Origin: an uncultured Methanospirillum sp.
Lineage (GTDB): Archaea > Halobacteriota > Methanomicrobia > Methanomicrobiales > Methanospirillaceae
Assembly (NCBI RefSeq): GCF_963668475.1
Contig: NZ_OY764544.1
Coordinates: 2,480,001-2,544,000, forward strand
Length of the DNA: 64,000 nt
Direction of reading: 5' to 3'
In this document: piece after piece, positions 18,096 to 25,507 of the stretch
How the letters are laid out: each line of letters starts with the position of its first letter
Numbering within the stretch: position 1 is the first letter of the stretch
Made by a program: the position numbers and the translations under genes
The notes under the pieces: generated by a model
The model's database searches: none
What the model was told of the DNA's origin: nothing
What the model saw: the letters and a program-made list of their open reading frames with translations, nothing else

Positions 18096-18167
18096 TCTCT
18101 TTTGCATGAAAAAGTCCTTTTCACCGGTCCTACCTGGGGCCCCCAACGGGGCACCGTTGGGGTTTTT
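18096..18167 (+). repeat. Dispersed structured element, copy 1
   Basis: About 72 bp, nearly identical to copies at 19363 and 43862. Layout: TTTTGCATGAAAAAGTCC, TTTTCACCGGTCC, TACCTGGGGCCCCC, then a stem CCCCAACGG/CCGTTGGGG with loop GGCA, then TTTTT. The first half can also pair (TGAAAA/TTTTCA, loop AGTCC). The 3' part looks like an intrinsic terminator. This copy has the longest perfect stem (9 bp). Unlike copies 2 and 3 it does not follow an obvious plus-strand gene. Confidence 0.7.
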
Positions 18168-18303
18168 AAAGATGGAAAATATACCCTAGATTCCCGGAAA
18201 TCTGTAACGAGTGAGGAAGTAAAATCTTAAAATTGATTGCAAAATTAAAAAATGATTGATTATAGGGGATTAAAATTTTTATCCTCGTTATGTATTTTTA
18301 GCA

Positions 18304-18402
18304 CACATAACGATTAGGTGCAATTTTCTAATCTCTATAATATTATCTTCATTTAGATAAATTTCTTCGTATACCTCTCGGACCTTTTTCCATCGTTATG
18401 TG
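18304..18402. repeat. 10-bp inverted repeat enclosing 99 bp
   Basis: CACATAACGA at 18304-18313 and its exact reverse complement TCGTTATGTG at 18393-18402 bound a 99-bp AT-rich segment. A further CGTTATGT lies just outside at about 18287. The right repeat sits where the truncated TPR gene begins. It could be a small insertion (MITE-like) or an operator pair; with one example and no target duplication identified, this is tentative. Confidence 0.3.
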
Positions 18403-19315
18403 TTCCCGGGAATCAAGGATATACCGAAGCAGCTGAACTCCTTCAGCAGTATCTTCAGGAGAACGAGAACGACCCGAAAGCCTGGAATGCTCTCGGTGTT
18501 ATCTGCTCCAAATCAGGACAGTATAAAGACGCCAGTACCTGTTTTGAGAATGCAATGGTCTGTGATCCAGATAATCCGGTATATCTCAAAAATCTTGAGA
18601 GAAACCGATCCAAACTAAATATCAACAATCCCCTGCTAGAAACTGCCAGAGAAAAAGAGACCCAATCCAGTTCTCGCAAACTCCTCTCGTCACCACCGTT
18701 CTCAAATCCACGGATGGTCTATGGCAGGGTAATGATTGGAGTCCTTATTGTTGTTGGGTTGGTATTCATGGGATTGAGCGGTTATCTCGCCACCGGTGCA
18801 GGCTCTCACCTCAATACATCACCAGACACCCAAAAACCAGCCGTGTCAACTCCATTGGCTCCACCTCTTCCGGCCTTACACCAAAACTGACAAGTGAAGC
18901 CGCAAATACCAGTGAAATGAAGGCTACTGTTGCTGCTTTATACGATCAGTCCAGGTATCAGGAAGCAATTGTTATGATCGACGAACTCCTGAAAGTTGAG
19001 CCGGATAATCCCGGGATCTGGATAACAAAAGGAATTGCTCAGTATCGTCTCGGTCTGTACCAGGATGCAGTACACTCGTTTGATCAGGCATTACTGATAG
19101 ATCCGAACTCCACTGATGCCCAGGTCAACAAAAAACTGGCTCTCGTATATATTGAGACACCAACTCCGACATCTACCCCAACCCCGATGGCAACCCCGAC
19201 AAAACCTGAAGGAAAACCTCCGCAATCTGGCGAAAAACCACCGGGTGGTGCAGGCATTGGTGGCGGTCAGGGAATGCCGGGGGATAAGGGCCCAGGGCAA
19301 AAACCAGATCAATAA
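18399..19315 (+). pseudogene. TPR membrane protein pseudogene (5' truncated, frameshifted)
   Basis: The reading frame enters without a start codon and encodes a TPR unit (GYTEAAELLQQYLQENENDP, KAWNALGVICSKSGQYKDAS), then NLERNRSK, a transmembrane helix (VMIGVLIVVGLVFMGLSGYL) and a Ser/Thr/Pro linker ending at a stop at 18890. A second frame, open through the linker (TSSGLTPKLTSEAANTSE), continues with two more TPRs from ATG 18917 and a Pro/Gly-rich tail to 19315. Joining the two at about 18850 makes one TPR-TM-TPR protein, so I read this as a single gene with a lost start and one frameshift. The 3' half alone might still be translated. Copies 1 and 2 of the dispersed element flank it. Confidence 0.6.
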
Positions 19316-19362
19316 TCTCTCATCCTCTATCAAAACTTTTTGAGGGGGTATTTCCTTGAGTC

Positions 19363-19433
19363 TCCTTTTGCATGAAAAAGTCCTTTTCACCGGTCCTACC
19401 TGGGGCCCCCAACAGGGCACCGTTGGGGTTTTT
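19363..19433 (+). repeat. Dispersed structured element, copy 2
   Basis: Almost identical to copy 1. In the 3' hairpin, CCCCAAC/GTTGGGG encloses AGGGCACC (A in place of copy 1's G shortens the stem to 7 bp), and TTTTT follows. It lies 47 bp after the stop of the TPR pseudogene, a suitable place for a terminator. Together with copy 1 it forms a direct repeat about 1.27 kb apart around that gene. Confidence 0.7.
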
Positions 19434-19511
19434 ATGGGTATCATATCTGTAAGCCAAGGCCCATCATGTGCATCTGAAAAACCTGATCACAGAGAAGACT
19501 CAATATCTGAT

Positions 19512-19814
19512 ATGCACCGGGTTGATTCCTTTGAAGAGGTAAAAGAGGTAATCAATCTCAATAGGGCTGATCTGGAACAAAAGTGCCCGATCTCAAAAAT
19601 CGTTGTATTTGAATCAGCTGCCAGAAACCGACTGACCGAATCGAGTGACATAGAGATCCTGATAGAATTCAACAGGTCTGTCGGATTTTTCACTCTCACA
19701 CACCTGCAGAGTGAGTTGCGTTCTCTCCTTGGTCGGGATGTTGATCTTACAACCCCCGGGGCACTTCACCCTCTTCTTAAAGAATCAATACTTCAGGATC
19801 TCGTGTATGTCTGA
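19512..19814 (+). CDS. MNT-type nucleotidyltransferase with altered catalytic motif
   Basis: A frame of about 100 residues from ATG 19512 (MHRVDSFEEVKEVI). The nucleotidyltransferase motif reads VFESAARNRLTESSDIEILI: the Gly before Ser is Glu, and the second catalytic Asp of D-x-D is Glu. The rest (LTHLQSELRSLLGRDVDLTT) fits the MntA family. With both changes the enzyme may be inactive. The frame is also open upstream through element copy 2 from a TTG at 19356, which I do not regard as the true start. It overlaps a 33-codon frame by 8 bp. Confidence 0.65.
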   Translation: MHRVDSFEEVKEVINLNRADLEQKCPISKIVVFESAARNRLTESSDIEILIEFNRSVGFFTLTHLQSELRSLLGRDVDLTTPGALHPLLKESILQDLVYV

Positions 19815-19908
19815 ATCCCTGGAAATAGGAGTCAGGGAAGACATCTCTTCAATTCAAAATTTTTTGATGTCAGAGTTTAATACTACAATAACTGAACTGA
19901 TTAATTAA
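19807..19908 (+). CDS. Very short ORF in the HepT position (possible toxin remnant)
   Basis: A 33-codon frame starting inside the end of the MNT gene (8-bp overlap). It begins MSESLEIGVREDISSIQNF. The position and coupling are those of a hepT gene, but the product is far too short for a HEPN domain (about 110 residues or more) and too short to identify. It is either a truncated toxin or a chance frame. Confidence 0.3.
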   Translation: MSESLEIGVREDISSIQNFLMSEFNTTITELIN

Positions 19909-20166
19909 TGAGCGACTCCGCCGTTCTTTCAGATGGAGAATATAACTCCTTTACTGCAATTATTAAACAGGATGGCCCATGGTGGATTGGATGGATTGAA
20001 GAGATTCATGGGGTAAACTGTCAGGAAGAAACATACGAAGCACTCCTGGTACCTTAATCCAATAGAAAAAAAGCGTTCTGCTGTTCCTCGTCATGAAGAA
20101 TTGAGTTACATTTTAGCACGAAAAATCTGTAAGGAACTCTGCATTCCTCAACCTGATGACAGTTGA
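19908..20166 (+). pseudogene. hicB-hicA remnant joined by an internal deletion
   Basis: From ATG 19908 the frame gives a HicB N-terminus with YNSFTAIIKQDGPWWIGWIE and GVNCQEETYEALL, then stops at 20055-20057. From about 20050, in another frame, comes a HicA C-terminus with NPIEKKRSAVPRHEEL and ARKICKELCIPQP, ending at 20166. The missing stretch would be the HicB C-terminal helix and the HicA N-terminus with its GSH motif, so one deletion of roughly 150-250 bp probably fused them. Neither product should work. Confidence 0.65.
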
Positions 20167-20293
20167 TAGCCACAATTTCCAAGCCTGAATCACTTCATGC
20201 TTTAAAAATACGAAAGATTATTGACTCACCCTTCAGCCTGTTCACACTATTCTCTAAACCCAACCATCGGTACACTCTCTTTTACGTGCCATA

Positions 20294-20304
20294 TTTTATA
20301 TAAT
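20294..20304 (+). promoter_or_regulatory. TATA-box promoter of the 20.4-kb PKD gene
   Basis: TTTTATATAATA in an AT-rich setting lies about 80 bp before the ATG at 20382. That start has a very strong ribosome site, GGAGGT at 20371-20376, five bases upstream. The separate TATA box and ribosome site suggest a leadered transcript of about 50 bases. Confidence 0.5.
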
Positions 20305-20381
20305 ATCTTTAATATAGGTAACATACAGATATCTTACCTGTTTATCTGCCTGCCGCCCGGGGATGTGTTTGGAGGTATTCC

Positions 20382-21950
20382 ATGAACGAAGAAGAAGATG
20401 ATATGCTCGAACTGCTTGATGATGATGAGCTGATAGCAGAATCAGCCCATAATGAAGCACTCGGGCATGCGGAAGAGTCATCTGACGACTCGCCTGACGA
20501 TGAGTTAGAACTGGAAGAGTCTGAAGAGGAAGAAGAGTTAGCCTTGGAAGACACTGGAGAGGAGCAGGCCGGTGAACCTGAACCGGAGCCTGAACCTGCA
20601 ACAGAGAAGGAAGGCCTTGAGGTTGACGTACGATATCTTATCGTTGCTGCGGTAGCCATAGCAGCAATCCTTGTCGGTGCTGTCCTCTTTGTGCTTCCGA
20701 TGTTCTCAGACAAAGCACCGGATGTCTCTTTCAACCCGAGTCAGACCGGTGAAGATCTCTTCCTGTACCATGCCGGAGGAGCCCAACTCTCTAAAGAGTT
20801 CCTGACCGTTCAGATAAATGGGGCACCGGCATCACCTGACAAATATATGCTCATGGGTGGGGGAAACTGGCCATGGTCTTCAGGTACTGTGCTCAGGGTG
20901 GATACCTCTGGATATACCAAACCTGCAGTGGTAACCCTGTTCTATAAACCGAAGTCAACCGAGTACACCGTGTATACAACCACGGTTCAGCCCTCCCAGA
21001 CTCAGACCCCTGAGCCGGTGACAACTCCTGAGCAGCCTGAACAACAGGGACCTGCACAGAATGTCACACCCGGAGCACCTCCGGCCGGTCCACAGCCGGC
21101 AGCACCGGAAGTAACACCACAGCAGGTCCCACCAACACCTCTGGCAACACCGGTACCGGTTGCTGCACCTGTATCAGCCGGTGGAGTGGTAATGGATGTC
21201 CAGCCTGCAGCAGGTTCTGCACCGCTCACCGTCCAGTGTAATGACCTCTCAACCGGTTGCATCAGGAACCGGGTCTGGAGCTTCGGCGATGGTATGACCA
21301 CCATGAAACGCAGCCCGACCCATGTCTTCCCATTCCCGGGAACCTACAATATCTCACTCGATGTCAGGTTCTGTGATCCTGAAGACGACCAGGTACCTCC
21401 GACCAGGCAGGTTGTGGTGGCCCCGTCAAACCGGCAGGACACGATCATCCAGGGAACCGGAAAGGCAGAGATCAGTGTTGACGCAAAGATCTTCTTCACC
21501 GTCAAGGGTCCGGGGACCAACGTCAGAATTGGTGGGCGTGATCACACCCTGAAGTCAGGTGACCATGTCGAACTGATCCTCGGAAGCGGTGGAAGCGGCG
21601 ACCTTTCAGTAGTCTCTAACGCGATTCTGAAATGTGACTACAGTAATGTCACCATGGTAGTAAATGGCGAAGAAGTGGAGAACGGAACCGTATCAGCCAT
21701 CAATATCGATCAGTACCTCCAGTTTGAAACTGCAGATCTTACCATCAAAGTCCTGGCAGGCAGAGATGGTGCAAAGGGTCTCGTTGGAGGCCAGCCGGTG
21801 ATCAACGCAGCCAAAGGTCAGCAGATCACTTTCAGCAATGTCGGCACTGATTCACTCGGCAAACTCCTCTTCAGTGTCCAGGATTCGGCAGGATTTACCT
21901 TCAGGGGCGGGGTCGGGTCGTACGACGTCTCCACTCCCCCTCCCCTCTGA
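20382..21950 (+). CDS. PKD surface protein with acidic cytoplasmic tail and pilin-like ectodomain
   Basis: A 522-residue protein. Residues 1-82 are extremely acidic (repeated D/E runs) with no signal peptide. A helix follows at about 85-108 (YLIVAAVAIAAILVGAVLF), then a pilin-like ectodomain with NWPWSSGTVLRVD, which aligns with the next gene. A Pro/Thr-rich linker leads to one PKD domain (about 270-345; RVWSFGDGMTTMKRSPTHVF) and a C-terminal domain of about 160 residues shared with the next gene and the 2166-residue protein. The acidic tail should lie inside the cell and could bind a cytoplasmic partner; that is inference. It probably starts an operon with the gene at 22061, 110 bp downstream. 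Confidence 0.8.
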   Translation: MNEEEDDMLELLDDDELIAESAHNEALGHAEESSDDSPDDELELEESEEEEELALEDTGEEQAGEPEPEPEPATEKEGLEVDVRYLIVAAVAIAAILVGAVLFVLPMFSDKAPDVSFNPSQTGEDLFLYHAGGAQLSKEFLTVQINGAPASPDKYMLMGGGNWPWSSGTVLRVDTSGYTKPAVVTLFYKPKSTEYTVYTTTVQPSQTQTPEPVTTPEQPEQQGPAQNVTPGAPPAGPQPAAPEVTPQQVPPTPLATPVPVAAPVSAGGVVMDVQPAAGSAPLTVQCNDLSTGCIRNRVWSFGDGMTTMKRSPTHVFPFPGTYNISLDVRFCDPEDDQVPPTRQVVVAPSNRQDTIIQGTGKAEISVDAKIFFTVKGPGTNVRIGGRDHTLKSGDHVELILGSGGSGDLSVVSNAILKCDYSNVTMVVNGEEVENGTVSAINIDQYLQFETADLTIKVLAGRDGAKGLVGGQPVINAAKGQQITFSNVGTDSLGKLLFSVQDSAGFTFRGGVGSYDVSTPPPL

Positions 21951-22060
21951 ATAGATTCCTATCAAACAAATAGAAGCAGGTTCAACACTAACGAAACGAT
22001 TGCGTATGGTCGCTGAAAATGGGGCAGCGGCCTTTGTTTATCCGGATGGGTGGTACAATA

Positions 22061-23563
22061 ATGCGATATGACCAGGCGATGTCTCAAATGCAGACGATCA
22101 TAGCACTGTCGGTGGTGATGATCGTCCTCTTTGTTCTCGGGCTCTCTCTAGTTTTATGGAACCCGATCACCGAGAAGATCCCGAAAGCATCCATCTCTAT
22201 CGAGGGTGAGGGTGACTCGATCGTGATGCACCATGTGAGCGGGGATCCGCTTCCGTCAGACCGTCTGGTAATCAGGGTCAATGGCGATGTGGTGAACAAC
22301 CAGAACCTCAACTTCATGAACGGGGCATGGCCCTGGTCTGAAGGGGAGAATGTCCAGCTCTTCTACCCGGCACCGGAGTCACCACGGGTTGTCGAGATCT
22401 ATTACATGACCGACAAGGGCGAGAGCGTTCTCATCGATAAGGCCCGGATAGAACCTCCGCCGAAGGTGAGTGCAACCCCGATCCCGGTAGAGATTGTTGC
22501 AAATGCAACTCCGATGCCAGGAGCGACAATAATCCCGGTGCAGGTCAGGGATGCTGATCCATACCAGCCACCGGCTGCCGACTTCTCTGCAGATCCACTG
22601 GTCGGCGATCCGCCGTTGACGGTCTCATTCCGTGACATGAGTTATGGAAAGATCGGCAACTGGCTCTGGAGCTTTGGTGACGGTACGACCTCGACACTGC
22701 AGAACCCGGTTCATACATACTTCGTGCCCAACACCTACACGGTCAGTCTGCTGGTCTCCAACTCGTATGGATCAAACCGGAAGACCGCTGAGAACTACGT
22801 CACCATAGGCTCGCCACCGATGGCAAACTACCTTGCAGAGCCAAAGAGCGGCCAGTCCCCGCTGACGGTCCAGTTCACCGACCTCTCAACCGGAAGCCCG
22901 AAACAGTATGAATGGTCGTTTGGCGACGGTTACCAGTCGACTGAGAAGAACCCGGTTCACATCTTCCAGAACGGCGGGGACTACAATGTCACCCTGACTG
23001 TCACAAACGCGTACGGCACCCACAAATACTCGGCTCCTGAAGGGATCAACGTCACAGCACCGACCAAGATGGATGTCTACATGACAGAGAGCCTTGCCGG
23101 AAACCTTGAACCTGACGGATACATCAGGATGAGGATCACAGACCCGGTCAGTTCCATCAAGATAGCAGGCAAGATCTACCAGTTCACGCCCGGTGACATC
23201 ATCCAGCTCATCTATGGCGGGGGCTCATCAGACGGGACCATCTCATCTGATAAGAACCAGTTTGTGGCCTTCGACTTCAACGATGTGACGCTGGTAAAGA
23301 ACGAGGAGATCCTCGCCCGTGGACCGGTGAACAGTGTTAAGATCGGCGGGTTTGACAGTTTCTCCTCGACCCTGAACCTCACGATTCCGGCCGGGGATGT
23401 GTATGATAAACTCTTCATCGACCAGGAAGAGTACAAGTACGTCAAGACCCCGAAGCTCGGGTTTGTCGGGCTCGGTCCGGGAAGCGACCAGAAGTTCTTC
23501 TACCAGAAGTCAAGCCGGGCTATGAGCTTCCAGGGCGGCATCTCCGAGTTCAAACGGGGATAA
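22061..23563 (+). CDS. Pilin-like PKD surface protein
   Basis: A protein of about 500 residues. I start at ATG 22061, which has GGTGG eight bases upstream; a frame from 22019 would add 14 residues. The N-terminus MRYDQAMSQMQTIIALSVVM plus a hydrophobic run resembles archaeal pilin signals. Then come a pilin-like ectodomain (FMNGAWPWSEGENVQL), a linker, two PKD domains (LWSFGDGTTSTLQNPVHTYF and EWSFGDGYQSTEKNPVHIF) and the C-terminal domain shared with the preceding gene. A T-rich stretch at about 23571 may terminate transcription. Probably an exported, membrane-anchored surface protein. Confidence 0.8.
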   Translation: MRYDQAMSQMQTIIALSVVMIVLFVLGLSLVLWNPITEKIPKASISIEGEGDSIVMHHVSGDPLPSDRLVIRVNGDVVNNQNLNFMNGAWPWSEGENVQLFYPAPESPRVVEIYYMTDKGESVLIDKARIEPPPKVSATPIPVEIVANATPMPGATIIPVQVRDADPYQPPAADFSADPLVGDPPLTVSFRDMSYGKIGNWLWSFGDGTTSTLQNPVHTYFVPNTYTVSLLVSNSYGSNRKTAENYVTIGSPPMANYLAEPKSGQSPLTVQFTDLSTGSPKQYEWSFGDGYQSTEKNPVHIFQNGGDYNVTLTVTNAYGTHKYSAPEGINVTAPTKMDVYMTESLAGNLEPDGYIRMRITDPVSSIKIAGKIYQFTPGDIIQLIYGGGSSDGTISSDKNQFVAFDFNDVTLVKNEEILARGPVNSVKIGGFDSFSSTLNLTIPAGDVYDKLFIDQEEYKYVKTPKLGFVGLGPGSDQKFFYQKSSRAMSFQGGISEFKRG

Positions 23564-23663
23564 CCCGTCTTCTTTTTTTCTGGCCAGATCCACTGACCAG
23601 CTTCTGATCACTCCTGCCGACGAGCAGATATTCAACCTTGCAGTCAGAATAGATCTGAGTATC

Positions 23664-24638
23664 ATGCACCTGCATATCCCCCCACTGCTCCTTGCGTTCC
23701 TGCTGCTCTGTCTGGCAGGAGCATTTTTCCCCTCTTCTGCCGCCTCCGCAGGAGATGGTTCGGTTCTGTATTCGACTGACTTCTCCACTGCAGATGGCTG
23801 GATCACCAACAGTAAAGACCGCTTCTACCCTGATGTCGGGGGTGGGAGGTACCACTACCTTCTCGAAGGTGGTACCGGCGGGTACGCTGCCTATGCCCTG
23901 CCCCAGAAGGTGAACGGCCAGTTCGTTCTTGAGTTTGATGTCACCCCGATGAAGACCGATGACGGTTCGACCTTCAGATTCGGGATCGGCACAGAGAAGA
24001 AAGACAGTCAGAGAGGTCCCCTGCTCATGACTGAACTGGCAAACAAGAAGGATGGCAGGCTCTTCTACCTGAAGACGGTCTCAAAGGAGAACTCCCTGAA
24101 TCAGATCGGTTCGAGTCAGTCAACCGGCAGTCCGGGTGCCACGGTCAGGTTCGAGGACAACACAACCTACCATGTGAAGATGACCTACTATGCAGCAGAC
24201 AACCGGGCCAGCATCGTCGTACAGCAGCAGGGCTCCCCTGATGTGATCTTCACAGCCTCTGCACCGGTATCAGGAAAGATGGAGGATCTGACCTACCTGT
24301 ATACAACCGCGATCGGTGATGGAACATCGGGGCCACAAGCCGAGGGCTACATCGACAACATCATACTCACGCTTCCTGCCTCACAGGCAGCGGTGAACCC
24401 GGCCGGAACCACATCTGTGCAGACTACCGAAGAGACTCCTGCTCCAGCCAGCACAAAGGTAGCCGCCAGGCCGACCGAGGAACCAACGAAGGTCTTCACA
24501 CCCGGTCCGACCCGAACCCCGTATCCTCTCCCGCCGACACCGGCAGCAACCCCGACCCAGAAGTCAGGCTTTGGTGCTATGACTCTTCTCCCAGCCCTGG
24601 CAGCAGGAGCAGTCCTCGCTATCAGGAGATATCGATGA
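23664..24638 (+). CDS. Secreted surface protein with sorting-type C-terminus
   Basis: A 324-residue protein with a signal peptide (HLHIPPLLLAFLLLCLAGAF). A beta-sandwich-like domain of about 190 residues (DFSTADGWITNSKDRFYPDV, QFVLEFDVTPMKTDDGSTFR) resembles laminin-G/concanavalin-type carbohydrate-binding folds, though no subfamily can be named. A Thr/Pro/Ala spacer and a tail of SGFGAMTLLPALAAGAVLAI then RRYR follow, a variant of the archaeal PGF-type sorting signal with Ser in place of Pro. It overlaps mmp8 by 4 bp, which suggests co-expression without showing a shared function. Confidence 0.7.
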   Translation: MHLHIPPLLLAFLLLCLAGAFFPSSAASAGDGSVLYSTDFSTADGWITNSKDRFYPDVGGGRYHYLLEGGTGGYAAYALPQKVNGQFVLEFDVTPMKTDDGSTFRFGIGTEKKDSQRGPLLMTELANKKDGRLFYLKTVSKENSLNQIGSSQSTGSPGATVRFEDNTTYHVKMTYYAADNRASIVVQQQGSPDVIFTASAPVSGKMEDLTYLYTTAIGDGTSGPQAEGYIDNIILTLPASQAAVNPAGTTSVQTTEETPAPASTKVAARPTEEPTKVFTPGPTRTPYPLPPTPAATPTQKSGFGAMTLLPALAAGAVLAIRRYR

Positions 24639-25486
24639 CTGACGAACACATCATCGAAGCAATAGGCCGTTCGCGGGTGGTGGTTCGTGACGGAAAAGTT
24701 GTCGAGGTCGGTGAAGCAGTCATCAAAGACTGCCCACTTGCAAAACGGTTTGCATGTCCGGTGGAGGTGTTCACTCCCGCTGCAGTGAAGAAGAATATCG
24801 AGAACAGGATCGCATCGTTCGGGATGTGTACGCCTGACCGCTCACTCACCTCTGATGATGACTTTGTCGGGTTCGGTGCATCAGAACTCACCCGGACCGG
24901 ACTTGCATCAGGGATCATCGATGCAGCAGTCCTGGCCTGTGACGGTGCGGGCACCGTGGTAGTGACCGATCCCGCCATGGCACAGGGCATCGGAGGCAGG
25001 ATGTCAGGGCTTGTCTCGACATCTCCGATACGGTCGGTCATTGAGCGGATCGAGGCAGGCGGCGGTATCGTGCCTGATCCCGTCCATGCCTCCATGGACC
25101 CGCTTACCGGTGTTGCTGCAGCACACAAGGCAGGGTACTCACGCCTGCTTGTGACTGTTGCAGGAGCTGAGGCTGCTGAAGCAGTCAGAAGAGCAGACCC
25201 TGATGCCCTCATCATGGCGGTGCATGTCACCGGAACCTCACAGGAAGATGCAGTCAGGATCGCAGCGGTTGCTGACATCACAACCGGGTGTGCCTCCCGG
25301 TACATCAGGGAAGTCTGTGGGAAAAAAGCCCTGATGCAGGCAGGGACCGCGGTTCCGATCTTCATCCTGACACAGCGGGGGAAGGAACTTCTCCTGGCCC
25401 GGCTTGCCGTCATTCCGAATCAGATTCTTGTCAGCCATACCGCTCTTCCGGTGAGCGGCGGGAAGATCCCTGATCCACTGGTCTGA
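24635..25486 (+). CDS. Methanogenesis marker protein 8 (DUF2099)
   Basis: A 283-residue cytoplasmic protein. The N-terminal signature DEHIIEAIGRSRVVVRDGKV with CPLAKRF and NIENRIASFGMCTPDRSL is that of the methanogenesis-marker-8 family, found essentially only in methanogens and relatives. The exact reaction is not established as far as I know. The start overlaps the previous stop (ATGA). It is the strongest single indication that the organism is a methanogen. Confidence 0.8.
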   Translation: MTDEHIIEAIGRSRVVVRDGKVVEVGEAVIKDCPLAKRFACPVEVFTPAAVKKNIENRIASFGMCTPDRSLTSDDDFVGFGASELTRTGLASGIIDAAVLACDGAGTVVVTDPAMAQGIGGRMSGLVSTSPIRSVIERIEAGGGIVPDPVHASMDPLTGVAAAHKAGYSRLLVTVAGAEAAEAVRRADPDALIMAVHVTGTSQEDAVRIAAVADITTGCASRYIREVCGKKALMQAGTAVPIFILTQRGKELLLARLAVIPNQILVSHTALPVSGGKIPDPLV

Positions 25487-25507
25487 ATGAAGACCGCTGA
25501 AGGGCGG

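Noticed and set aside
18069-18230. A 53-codon frame through element copy 1, in which the peptide LHEKVLFTGP...GPQQGTVGVF (allowing variants) is readable in all three copies
   Set aside because: Some copy differences are synonymous, which is suggestive. But the flanking sequence and start codons differ between copies, copy 3 ends in a stop directly after the shared part, and the hairpin plus T-run explains the conservation better.
18917-19315. The 3' TPR part as an independent gene
   Set aside because: Its frame is open and TPR-like well before the ATG through the linker, and joins the 5' part with one frameshift. Independent translation remains possible but is less likely.
24622-25413. A 263-codon minus-strand frame opposite mmp8
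   Set aside because: It mirrors a well-recognised gene in a GC-rich region. Its Ser/Thr/Arg-rich composition is typical of antisense shadow frames.
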